Source: Sphingobium sp. C100
GTDB taxonomy: Bacteria; Pseudomonadota; Alphaproteobacteria; Sphingomonadales; Sphingomonadaceae
Direction of reading: 5' to 3'
DNA length: 64,000 bases
Assembly (NCBI RefSeq): GCF_000508185.1
Contig: NZ_AYOY01000165.1
Location: 28,322-92,321, forward strand
A model generated the notes under the pieces. It saw nothing but the letters and a program-made list of their open reading frames with translations, did not search any database and was not told where the DNA came from. Every line of letters starts with the position of its first letter. Positions within the stretch are counted from its first letter, which is position 1. A program made the translations under genes and the position numbers. This document shows, one piece after another, positions 1 through 7,611 of the stretch.

Positions 1-406
1 TCGCGAGCTTGAACGCGAACCCGAGAGCATTGTTGGCCGTCGCTTTGAGCATAGCCACGATTTCGGAGGCGTTGATGAACGAGAAGCTGCCCGAGAAGAG
101 GTCGATGCCCCCGCAGCCGGCCCGGGCGCTGGGAAGCTGGAGATTGAACGGTTGCACGCTCTTCTGCGGGAAACGCGTCCAGACATTGCCGAGCGAATAG
201 TAGCCTGCCGACTGCCCCTGATAGGCCGACGGACCCGTGACATTGGCAGCGCCGCCCGCGTCCGAGAAGAAATTGTTCATCTCGGAGGCGACATCGGCGC
301 GCGCCACGCCAACAATCGCGAAATTGAGCGCGGCGACCATCGCCATGGAGGCGCCCGCTGAGCGGAAGAAGCGGCGCGCACGCCCTTTGCCACGATGCTG
401 TGCCAT
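1..406 (-). CDS. traH: TraH, conjugative pilus assembly protein (3' end beyond window)
   Basis: This is the N-terminal 135 residues of TraH, an F-type T4SS protein needed for pilus assembly and mating-pair formation; the rest lies beyond the left edge. The start is a basic stretch followed by a hydrophobic export signal ending near ARA. The mature part contains the family motif AGCGGIDLFSGSFSFINA, preceded by a region rich in G, Y and S. The ATG overlaps the stop of upstream traF by one base (TGATG), so the two are probably translationally coupled. The family match is strong. Confidence 0.9.
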   Translation of the reverse strand, partial: MAQHRGKGRARRFFRSAGASMAMVAALNFAIVGVARADVASEMNNFFSDAGGAANVTGPSAYQGQSAGYYSLGNVWTRFPQKSVQPFNLQLPSARAGCGGIDLFSGSFSFINASEIVAMLKATANNALGFAFKLA

Positions 407-1224
407 CAGTAATCGCTCCCAACCTTGGTGTTCGTGAGCGTGAAGATCCGGTCCATGATCTCATCCGCACTGAGAATGCCGTAGCCGATCGGAATCGTGC
501 GCTTCGTCACGGTATCGAACAGGACGAGCGCCGGCGTTTCGTTGCCCGGCACACCCATCCGGGCGCGCTGCCCAGAGTCGACGACATAATTCGGGAATTC
601 CCGGCTCGGCCCGCCGTCCATCGACACCGCCATCACCGCCATGCGATGGCTGTCGGTCACCGAGCGCAGGATCGGCGCGAACAGCTCGCAGGCGCCGCAG
701 CTCTGAGCGTAGAAATAGAACAGCCCGTAACGCTGACCCAGATTGGTGAGGACCGCGTCACGATCGGCCTTCCGGTTATCGAGCCAGGCGCGCTTGCCGA
801 CCGTCGAGACCGGCCTTTGCAGCGTGTAGTCGATGTCGGGATTCTGCCACAGCGCGCGCTGCCAGACGTCGGAGAAGGTCGACGCCCGGTCGAGCTGCTC
901 GCGCTGGAAGCGGACATAAGCGATGACATTCTCCTCCGACGGTTCAAGGATCGCCTTCGCCTTCAGTTCGTCGAGATGCTTGGTGATCGCCGCCATGCGG
1001 TCGACGGCGCTCTGCTGTGGCGGTGCAGCCGGCGCTTCCCGCGGCACGGCTTTCGGCTTGTCGCAATAGAACCATTGGCCGAGTTTTCGCTCGCCGCAGT
1101 AGAAGTCGTCAGGCCGGCTCTGCTCGATCGTATCGGACGGCGGCGACGCGTCCTGCGCCATGAGCGGCGACGCCAGGCCAACGCCCAGGGCGACCAGCAT
1201 CGAGAGTCTAGCGATCATCGACAT
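406..1224 (-). CDS. traF: TraF, F-type conjugal pilus assembly protein (thioredoxin fold)
   Basis: A 272-residue periplasmic protein with an N-terminal signal peptide (cleavage likely after LMAQ). The C-terminal half is thioredoxin-like: YFYAQSCGACELFAP carries a CxxC pair, and TPALVLFD gives the cis-proline region. F TraF lacks the CxxC, whereas TraF/TrbB-like proteins of other MPF_F systems often keep it, so this one may be an active thiol-disulfide enzyme acting on the cysteine-rich TraN, TraU and TraH. The start overlaps a short upstream ORF and the end overlaps traH, as in the F operon order traN-traF-traH. Confidence 0.9.
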   Translation of the reverse strand: MSMIARLSMLVALGVGLASPLMAQDASPPSDTIEQSRPDDFYCGERKLGQWFYCDKPKAVPREAPAAPPQQSAVDRMAAITKHLDELKAKAILEPSEENVIAYVRFQREQLDRASTFSDVWQRALWQNPDIDYTLQRPVSTVGKRAWLDNRKADRDAVLTNLGQRYGLFYFYAQSCGACELFAPILRSVTDSHRMAVMAVSMDGGPSREFPNYVVDSGQRARMGVPGNETPALVLFDTVTKRTIPIGYGILSADEIMDRIFTLTNTKVGSDY

Positions 1225-1435
1225 CGCTCATCGTCCTTTCAGCGGCTGAGGCAGAATGCGCGGAAGAATGGGTAGGTGGTGTGGAGGCTGGCCCGCCGTC
1301 CCAGGCCGAGAAGTGGACGCAGCAATCGGCCACGCTGGCTATAGGGGTGCCGCAGCGATGGGGTTGCGCCGCTGCCGGGGTCGGCACCGTGAGCGATGCA
1401 AGAAGGGCGGGCAGCTCGATGATGAAGAACGGCAT
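1208..1435 (-). CDS. Small exported hypothetical protein between traN and traF
   Basis: A 75-residue ORF filling most of the gap between traN and traF. It starts with a hydrophobic segment (MPFFIIELPALLASL) ending in PAAAQ, typical of a signal peptide. The mature part is short, with three cysteines (HRCG and DCC), and the tail is rich in serine and alanine. An AGGA-containing stretch lies just upstream of the ATG, and the stop overlaps the start of traF, which favours a real coupled gene. F has trbE-like small genes at about this place, but I see no sequence match. Function is unknown. Confidence 0.45.
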   Translation of the reverse strand: MPFFIIELPALLASLTVPTPAAAQPHRCGTPIASVADCCVHFSAWDGGPASTPPTHSSAHSASAAERTMSDVDDR

Positions 1436-1494
1436 GGTCCTATGTCCTTGGGCAGGTGCTGCGGCTCGGCGGCAAGGAGATGGTTTCGCCCATC

Positions 1495-3360
1495 TCACTT
1501 GCCGTGAAGGTCGTAGTAATTCTGAATTTTCTGCTGGATTTCGGTCATGGTCTGGACTTCATCAGGCAGCTTGGCCGCATCCATGAAGTCCGCGTAGACC
1601 TCGGTGAAATCCATCACCGACAGGTCGAGACGGGAAAACTCATCGATCGTGAAGCCGAGGCATTGCTCCTTCTTGGCGGAGCCCCATGACTTGCCCAGTT
1701 GAGGGCGGCCCTGCTCCTGAAGAACCCGGCTGAGCTTGCTTTCGAAACAGCAATAGGCCGTTCGCCTCGTGCTGCAGATGCCGAGGAAGCTCGACGAGCA
1801 ATAGGTGCCGAGATTGTGGCAGAGGCCCATGCGGTCCTTGATGTCGAGCTTCATCTCGTCCTGTGAGCAGGCGAACAAGGTCAGGAAGGGCGTCGCCAGC
1901 GCGGCGATCGCGGCCGGTCCTCCCGCCAGCGCCGCGGCACCGGCACCGACGGTGAGAAGACCCGACGTCTTGCCCGCGCAGCAGTTGATCAGACCGAAGA
2001 CCGGCTTGTGGCAGGTCTCGCGGCTGCCCTTGAAGACCGTGAAATTGGTCTCATCGAACTCCTTGCCGGCCTGGTCGATCGAATGGAGAGCAACCAGCGC
2101 ATCCTTGAACTCGGTGGACGCCTCTCGAACGATCGGTTCACAGTCACCGTTGATGCAGTAGACGTCGTCGCCACAGATATATTGGGGCGCATCGCTCGGG
2201 CCGCCTGACGGCGTCGGGCATTTGTAGACCCGGTTCTCGACCTTGCAGGGACCCCCGTCGGGTTCCTCGTCCAGGCATTCGGTCCGAAGGTACGTGCAGC
2301 TGCCGTTTGCCTCGAGGTCGCCGCAGTCGTTGGCCGATGAAATGCGATGACACTGATAGGTGCGCTCCCATGCCCAGCAGGGCTGGGTGACGGGAACGCC
2401 ATTGACGATCCTGGTCACCGGATCGCTGGAAGTGCAGACCTCGGTCTCGAGCGTGCAGTTCGCGTCGGCAGCATTCGCGGCACACAGACCTTCGTTGCGC
2501 GTCACCACCGGCACCGCCGGCTCGTCCTGCTTGGTCAGCCAATAATTGCCGGTCGAGAGCACATAGCCTGGATGGTATTCGCCCGGCGTGATCCCCTGGG
2601 CCTCCGCCGTACATTTGACCTCGACGGCGGTATGGCCAAGGCTCTTGCAGTTGGGCGCCGCAGTGTACCCATAGGCGCTCATATTGTCGCAATAGTCGAT
2701 GACCCGGCTTTCCCAGCAAACGCCCGATGCAATCTCGTCGTCGAACGCGGCGCGCGCGGGATAAGGGCCACCATCGGTCGGCAGGAAGCTCAACCGGCCC
2801 GTATAATAGGTGTAGACTGTCCGCGGCTCGGCACGAACATCGAGGGTGACGTTGCAGGTTCGCGCCTCCGTCGTGACCTTGCTGCCGGCGTTGCAGCTCG
2901 CCTCGTAATATCCCGCGCTGCCGGTCGCGGGCGGCAAGGGCACGCAGGTGCCTTTGGTTCCTCCCATCGACTCGCCGGCGAGATAGGTCGATGGGTCATT
3001 CTCCACCGAAGTCGCGCGGGCCGTCGTCGAGAGGATCTCGGAATTGCTGAAGGTCGCTCGGGTGCGATCGGCGTCGGTGGTGATGCGATATTGCTCGTTC
3101 GACGACTTGGCCGACTGGGCCGCCGCTTCCAGCCTCTCCGGATCGTCGAAATAGGAGCCCTCCGGCAGGTTCGTGCCCGAATAGCCCGGCACGGCGGCCG
3201 CCTGTGCATCGTTCGAAGGCACCAGCGTGGAGTCGTTCCGCTTCTCGGTGCCGAGCGCCTTGCCTTGCTGCCGTGCCTCATCGAGTGTCATCTGCCCCAA
3301 TGCCGGCGATCCCATCGCCAGCGCCATGAACAGCACAGAAGAGGCAAGAGCGCGCCTCAC
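1495..3360 (-). CDS. traN: TraN, mating-pair stabilisation outer-membrane protein
   Basis: A 621-residue protein with a signal peptide (cleavage near SPALGQ) and very many cysteines spread over the central and C-terminal parts, the hallmark of TraN. F TraN (602 residues) sits in the outer membrane and contacts receptors on the recipient to stabilise mating pairs. A C-terminal segment has the typical repeated cysteine pattern (INCCAGK, then CSQDEMKL, then CCFESKLSR). It lies between trbC, which it follows with a 4-base overlap, and a small ORF plus traF. Receptor specificity cannot be read from the sequence. Confidence 0.9.
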   Translation of the reverse strand: MRRALASSVLFMALAMGSPALGQMTLDEARQQGKALGTEKRNDSTLVPSNDAQAAAVPGYSGTNLPEGSYFDDPERLEAAAQSAKSSNEQYRITTDADRTRATFSNSEILSTTARATSVENDPSTYLAGESMGGTKGTCVPLPPATGSAGYYEASCNAGSKVTTEARTCNVTLDVRAEPRTVYTYYTGRLSFLPTDGGPYPARAAFDDEIASGVCWESRVIDYCDNMSAYGYTAAPNCKSLGHTAVEVKCTAEAQGITPGEYHPGYVLSTGNYWLTKQDEPAVPVVTRNEGLCAANAADANCTLETEVCTSSDPVTRIVNGVPVTQPCWAWERTYQCHRISSANDCGDLEANGSCTYLRTECLDEEPDGGPCKVENRVYKCPTPSGGPSDAPQYICGDDVYCINGDCEPIVREASTEFKDALVALHSIDQAGKEFDETNFTVFKGSRETCHKPVFGLINCCAGKTSGLLTVGAGAAALAGGPAAIAALATPFLTLFACSQDEMKLDIKDRMGLCHNLGTYCSSSFLGICSTRRTAYCCFESKLSRVLQEQGRPQLGKSWGSAKKEQCLGFTIDEFSRLDLSVMDFTEVYADFMDAAKLPDEVQTMTEIQQKIQNYYDLHGK

Positions 3361-4103
3361 GGGGCAGTCTTGCGCATGTTGGAAAGGCCGACAGCCGCGA
3401 TCCGCGCACCGGGACCATTGCCGTCGGCGAACTGCTCGAGCGCATATTCGACCGAGACGTTGCCGACGAGCCGGTCATAAGGCGGCACCTTCGTCTGGCA
3501 GGAAAATCCGGCGCACAGGTCGAAATCGGACGAGACCGCGACATAGGTCGGCACGGCCTGTACGTCGAACGCGCGGAAGAGGCGCGGATCGATGCCGACA
3601 TTGGCGAAATCGTCCTGCCGGTCGACGATCTTGCCGAGGCTCGTGGCGAACTCCTTCATCGAATTGTTCGGGAATCCGCGGAAGACAACCACGCCGCCGG
3701 CCTTGGCGGTATCGGCGATCAGCTTCTTCAAAGACTGGGGCGGCATCGAGAGGCTGGCAAAGACGATGAGCTGGGGCGCCTCGCCCTTGCCCGCTGTCGC
3801 GTTCGAGGCAGCGCCGGCGACGATCTCATCGAAGTCGACGGGCCCGGCCGGACCCTTGGGCAGTTCGCTCTTCGCGACCCGCTGCATGTTCGCCATTCCG
3901 CCGTCGCGAGACTGCGCCGCATCCTCGCGGAAGGCATCGCCCCGGTCCTTCACCTGGTTGACGAAGGCCTCGGCATCGGCCTGGAGATCGGCCGAGCGCT
4001 GCTTGATCGCCTGAATGTCGATCCCGTCGACGTTCTGCGCCAACAGCGCCGACATGCCGGCTATGGTGAGAATGGCGGCCGGAACCCAGAGATAGGTGCG
4101 CAT
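3357..4103 (-). CDS. trbC: TrbC, F-type pilus assembly protein
   Basis: A 248-residue periplasmic protein with an N-terminal hydrophobic export signal. The C-terminal half has the TrbC_Ftype core: VFASLSMPPQSLKKLI, then VVFRGFPNNS, then GIDPRLFRAF and VPTYVAV. This fold is thioredoxin-like without catalytic cysteines. In F, TrbC works with TraW in pilus assembly. It overlaps traN by four bases (ATGA) and follows traU by 8 bases. The N-terminal region, with a charged helical stretch, is longer than in F TrbC. Confidence 0.9.
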   Translation of the reverse strand: MRTYLWVPAAILTIAGMSALLAQNVDGIDIQAIKQRSADLQADAEAFVNQVKDRGDAFREDAAQSRDGGMANMQRVAKSELPKGPAGPVDFDEIVAGAASNATAGKGEAPQLIVFASLSMPPQSLKKLIADTAKAGGVVVFRGFPNNSMKEFATSLGKIVDRQDDFANVGIDPRLFRAFDVQAVPTYVAVSSDFDLCAGFSCQTKVPPYDRLVGNVSVEYALEQFADGNGPGARIAAVGLSNMRKTAP

Positions 4104-4111
4104 CGTTCCTC

Positions 4112-5134
4112 CTAAAGGACGCAGCAGTTGCGCTTGCGCCAGACAAGGTAGCCCATGTCCTCGCCGCCGGCGGGATAGGCGCGGCCTGCGTCAGGCGGCA
4201 TGGTGGATGCCCCGATCGCGGAGCAGGCGAAGCGGCCACTCACCGTCGGGATCGGGTTGACCATCTGGAAGCGGTACTGCTGCTTCCGCATGATCGGCAT
4301 CAGGTACTTCTTGCAGAGCCCGGCCGAGCCCATCGTGCCCCAGGCCAGCGCCTCGCGGTGCATCTTGTAGGCGAAGCGCGACAGCGCGAGCCGCGAGGAC
4401 TGCACATGACCGATCGAAGACGGGACGTTGCCGTTCAGCGGATACATGCTGCCCTGGCAGCCCGCGCACCAGAACAGCGGGTCGAGTGGGAGATGGACGG
4501 TGCCGGCGATGCAGTCGCCGGCGCAGGCGACCTGCGCGATCGGATTGGCGAAGACGATCGCCTCCGGGTTGATCAGCGCCGTCAGCGAGTCGTCCTGCCA
4601 GAGCGGATCGATCTCGGTCATATAGGCGATGTCGAAGCTCGCCTGCTCGAAGCAGACGAAGTCGGTGAGTATCTCCATCCAGTAGAGCAGCGGGTAGACA
4701 TACCAGTGGACGTGCCACTTCGCGGTACTCTGGGATCGGCCGCCGACCATGGAGGGGCCCGTCAAATAGCCCTGTCCGATGTCGAAACCCGGCGCGATGC
4801 GCATGCCGCCCAGGTTCGGGAAACACCAGGGCTTCATCGTGACGTCGGCGAGGCGCGCGGGCTCCCAGAAGCCGACCGCAATCCCGATCCGCGGAATGGG
4901 ACTGCCGCACAGGCAGATGGGCGACGCCGGATTGGAGGTATCGGGCCGGCTGCTCGGCCAGATCTTGAGGCCGCCCACCGACAGCGGAAACAGGCAGGAC
5001 CAGCACACATCGGTGATCGGATTAACGAATTTCCCGTGACAGGTCGGTCCGGCCGCCTCGGCGCTCGGCGCGAGGACGAAGGCCGCGATCATCATCACGA
5101 AGAGCCGCACAGCGGATCGAACGGCGCGCATCAC
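4112..5134 (-). CDS. traU: TraU, conjugal DNA transfer/pilus assembly protein
   Basis: A 340-residue exported protein that matches TraU along its length: signal peptide to about residue 27, then cysteine-rich segments such as TDVCWSCLFPL and the block VCAGDC-like around residues 195-215. TraU in F is periplasmic and mainly needed for DNA transfer rather than pilus formation. It overlaps the 89-residue membrane ORF by four bases and is followed by trbC, the same order as F traW-traU-trbC. Confidence 0.92.
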   Translation of the reverse strand: MMRAVRSAVRLFVMMIAAFVLAPSAEAAGPTCHGKFVNPITDVCWSCLFPLSVGGLKIWPSSRPDTSNPASPICLCGSPIPRIGIAVGFWEPARLADVTMKPWCFPNLGGMRIAPGFDIGQGYLTGPSMVGGRSQSTAKWHVHWYVYPLLYWMEILTDFVCFEQASFDIAYMTEIDPLWQDDSLTALINPEAIVFANPIAQVACAGDCIAGTVHLPLDPLFWCAGCQGSMYPLNGNVPSSIGHVQSSRLALSRFAYKMHREALAWGTMGSAGLCKKYLMPIMRKQQYRFQMVNPIPTVSGRFACSAIGASTMPPDAGRAYPAGGEDMGYLVWRKRNCCVL

Positions 5135-5400
5135 TGATCCTCCCCGGCAGCGTCGAGAAAAGCGGAGTCGGCGCGGTGCTTGCGCGCGAGGTAGAGCGCG
5201 GTGGTCAACACCGCCGCGATGAGCAGCGCGGCGATCGCGCAGGGCGCCGCCCGGCCGATCAGGCGCAGCAAGGGCTGCAGGGCAAGGACGCTGACGCCCA
5301 ACAGGAGGCAGAGAAGCTGCCAGATCCGTCGCAGCCGCCGAAGATCGGCCGTCTCAGGCGCCGCCATCGGCGTGCGGAGCATGTCGAGCCACAGCGGCAT
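5131..5400 (-). CDS. Small two-helix inner-membrane protein in tra operon
   Basis: An 89-residue protein between traW and traU. It shows two likely membrane helices (around residues 28-46 and 52-70) joined by a short Arg/Pro-containing turn, and a charged C-terminus. Both ends overlap the neighbouring genes by 1-4 bases, which strongly suggests translation within the transfer operon. I do not recognise a family; F has no clear counterpart here. A role in T4SS assembly is inferred from position only. Confidence 0.65.
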   Translation of the reverse strand: MPLWLDMLRTPMAAPETADLRRLRRIWQLLCLLLGVSVLALQPLLRLIGRAAPCAIAALLIAAVLTTALYLARKHRADSAFLDAAGEDQ

Positions 5401-6056
5401 CAGCTGGGGCCTCCCGTCCTGAGGACGACCTCTGTGACCTTCATCACCTTGCCAGCTTGGGCAACGACCGCAGGCGTGTGCTCGATGCCGAAGCGCGAGG
5501 TGAGCTTGCCTTCCTGGTCGAAGTAGAAGCGCCGTTTCTTCGCGGTCATCTGCTCGATCGGCGAGCCATTCACAAAGATGATCTTGGCCTTGATGTCGGA
5601 ATAGCGGGCCGTGGCCCAGGAAAGCTGGTCGGCGTCGTCGCCGTCGATGAAGACCAGGTCCTGCCGGATCGTGACGAGATCGAGCGGGTTGATCCGCTGG
5701 CCCTTGGCGGCGATCAGATTGCCCTTCTGGTCGCGAATGTCGCGTTCCATCGTGATCGAGGGATCGAAGTCCCAGCTTCGGGCGGTGCGCGCGGGCGTGA
5801 TGCCCGACACGGGATCGGGCCGCCGGACCTTGGCCTCGACGCGCTTGGCAAACATCTCGTTCGTGCGCGCGAGCTCGCCGCTCGCCTCCGCGCGCTTCAG
5901 GCGGTTCTCGATCGTCGAGAGCAGATCAGGCTCGATCACCGGGAAGGTCTGCGCCGCCTGGCCGTAATCCTTCGCTTCCGATCGCATCGGGCCTATGACG
6001 ACGAGCGCTCCGACCGTCGCGGCGACGGCGAGGCCGCCTGTAACGAGCATCCTCAT
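5400..6056 (-). CDS. traW: TraW, F-type pilus assembly protein
   Basis: A 218-residue periplasmic protein with a signal sequence (to about residue 28). The C-terminal half has the TraW signature: FDPSITMERDIRDQKGNLIA, then RINPLDLV, LVFIDGDDADQ and FGIEHTPAVV. TraW cooperates with TrbC in F pilus assembly. The start overlaps the upstream peptidase gene by four bases and the stop touches the next ORF, so it lies in the middle of a tightly packed operon. Confidence 0.92.
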   Translation of the reverse strand: MRMLVTGGLAVAATVGALVVIGPMRSEAKDYGQAAQTFPVIEPDLLSTIENRLKRAEASGELARTNEMFAKRVEAKVRRPDPVSGITPARTARSWDFDPSITMERDIRDQKGNLIAAKGQRINPLDLVTIRQDLVFIDGDDADQLSWATARYSDIKAKIIFVNGSPIEQMTAKKRRFYFDQEGKLTSRFGIEHTPAVVAQAGKVMKVTEVVLRTGGPS

Positions 6057-6598
6057 AGGATGGGCTCCCCGGTTCCGATGACCTGGCGCGCGCAGACGAA
6101 GCCGATCTCGGCATAGCGGCTGTCAAAGCCATCCTTGTGCGGCGTCGCCGCGAAATAGCATCCCGGTGGCACGACCCCGGTCGCGCCCGGGGTCAGCGGC
6201 TCGCCGAACCGCGTGAGCGGCTTCATCCGCGCAACCGTGCGGCCGTTCACGGCGACCTCGCTACCGGCATGGCTGATAGTGTCGCCCGGCATGCCGTAGA
6301 CGATCTTGCCGAACATCCGGGGCTTCGCGCCGAAATGGCGGCGCAGAAGCGCGCTCTGCGGCGGGTCGAAGAACAGATAGTCGCCGCGCGCCGGCAGCTT
6401 GTGGCGCTGAATCAGGAAGGCCCAGTTCGGCAGCGAGTCCGTCGTATTGATCAGCAGGAGATGGTCGCTGCGCCACTCGGCGATCGCGCTCAGGACGATG
6501 CTGCCCGCGACGAAAAGGCCGAAGAGCTGCCACAGCCGCATCCGCGGCCGCCAGGCTGGAGCCGGCGCGGCAGCGGGTTTACTGGCCGCCGCTGCCAT
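6053..6598 (-). CDS. TraF-type S26 signal peptidase of the conjugation system
   Basis: A 181-residue membrane-anchored serine peptidase of family S26, resembling RP4 TraF/LepB-type maturation proteases. One N-terminal membrane helix is followed by the catalytic serine region NTTDSLPNWAF and the lysine region RMFGKIVYGMPGD, then a C-terminal S26 box with a GVVPPGCYFA motif. It probably processes the pilin precursor or another exported Tra protein. The start was chosen at the ATG inside the end of trbI, because the longer ORF upstream is just trbI read in another frame. Non-F T4SS peptidases are named TraF too, so I give no symbol to avoid confusion with the thioredoxin-fold TraF. Confidence 0.88.
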   Translation of the reverse strand: MAAAASKPAAAPAPAWRPRMRLWQLFGLFVAGSIVLSAIAEWRSDHLLLINTTDSLPNWAFLIQRHKLPARGDYLFFDPPQSALLRRHFGAKPRMFGKIVYGMPGDTISHAGSEVAVNGRTVARMKPLTRFGEPLTPGATGVVPPGCYFAATPHKDGFDSRYAEIGFVCARQVIGTGEPIL

Positions 6599-7259
6599 CG
6601 GGACCTCCGAAGGTGGACACCTGCGCCGCCGGCGGGGCATATTGCGGCGCAGCCTGCTGTTGCATGGGCCCGGTTTGCATGCCCTGCGCCGCCAGCATCG
6701 GATCGATCGGCACAGAAGCCCCCGGCAACTGCCCGGCGATCTGTGCCTGGGGAACGACTTGCGGCTGAGCGGCCGCCATTGCCTGCTGTTCGAGCTGCTG
6801 GAGCTCCTCGGCCGACGCCTGACGAGGCCGTGGCACGCCCGAAGCATAGACCGCATTCTTCAGGCTGTCGGTGATGTCCGGCACGTTCTTCGTCAGCACG
6901 GCCTCCCCGACGAGGACGATCTGGCCGCCGGCGCTGCGCCTTTGCAGTTCCTTGTCGAGCGACGCCATGAAGGTGCGCATCTCGGCTTCGACCTGCGCCG
7001 GTGGCGATGCCGAGCGCGCCAGGGCCTGCACATATTCGCCGACAATCGATGACAGACGGGCCGAGACGATATGATCCTGCTTCGGCGTGACGAGCGTCTT
7101 CGTCACCCACATGCCCCAGATGGCTGCAGCCAGGAGGATCAGTCCGCCAAGGATTTGCATCCGGCTATAGCCGGCGAAGTAAGTCCGTCGTGGCGCCCTT
7201 GCCGGCTCGAGAGGGGCCGCCGGCGGCGCGGGAAGATCGAGTTCGGGTTGCTCAGCCAT
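6579..7259 (-). CDS. trbI: TrbI, F-type conjugal transfer protein
   Basis: A 226-residue inner-membrane protein with a proline-rich cytoplasmic N-terminus, one membrane helix at about residues 37-53, a TrbI_Ftype periplasmic core (VTKTLVTPKQDHIVSARLSS and following helices) and a long Gln/Ala/Pro-rich tail. F TrbI influences pilus outgrowth and retraction and sits directly upstream of traW, as nearly here. It overlaps both neighbours. The tail is much longer than in F TrbI (128 residues). Confidence 0.85.
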   Translation of the reverse strand: MAEQPELDLPAPPAAPLEPARAPRRTYFAGYSRMQILGGLILLAAAIWGMWVTKTLVTPKQDHIVSARLSSIVGEYVQALARSASPPAQVEAEMRTFMASLDKELQRRSAGGQIVLVGEAVLTKNVPDITDSLKNAVYASGVPRPRQASAEELQQLEQQAMAAAQPQVVPQAQIAGQLPGASVPIDPMLAAQGMQTGPMQQQAAPQYAPPAAQVSTFGGPDGSGGQ

Positions 7260-7608
7260 GGCGGGGATCTCCCTGCGTCCGGGCCGGGGGCATGATCCTG
7301 CCGCGCCGCAGGACGATGAGCCCTGCAGAGAGGATGACATGGGCCACGGCGAAGACTGTCTTGAAGGACGCGACGCGGGGCGGCGTCGCGATGACGTAGC
7401 GGGTGGTCAGGTTGTTGAGCTGGTTCATCAGCCCGTCGAGCGAGAAGCCGCCGAGCGCGAGAAAGAACAGAGCGAAGAGACCCCAGGTCATCAGCAGGGT
7501 CGAGGCCAGGAATCCCGCAAAATGTAGTCCAAAGTAAAGCAGGGCGCGCGTGTCGACCCAGGGATGGCTGCGCGTCCTGACCTTAGTCTGTGGGCTCTTG
7601 GTGGCCAT
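7252..7608 (-). CDS. Membrane hypothetical protein between traC and trbI
   Basis: A 118-residue protein with two or three likely membrane helices (about residues 24-52 and 80-100) and basic termini. It starts 3 bases after traC and overlaps trbI by 8 bases, so it is almost surely translated from the transfer operon. No family is recognised. Its place matches the variable small-gene slot between traC and trbI in F-like systems. Confidence 0.7.
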   Translation of the reverse strand: MATKSPQTKVRTRSHPWVDTRALLYFGLHFAGFLASTLLMTWGLFALFFLALGGFSLDGLMNQLNNLTTRYVIATPPRVASFKTVFAVAHVILSAGLIVLRRGRIMPPARTQGDPRHG

Positions 7609-7611
7609 TGC

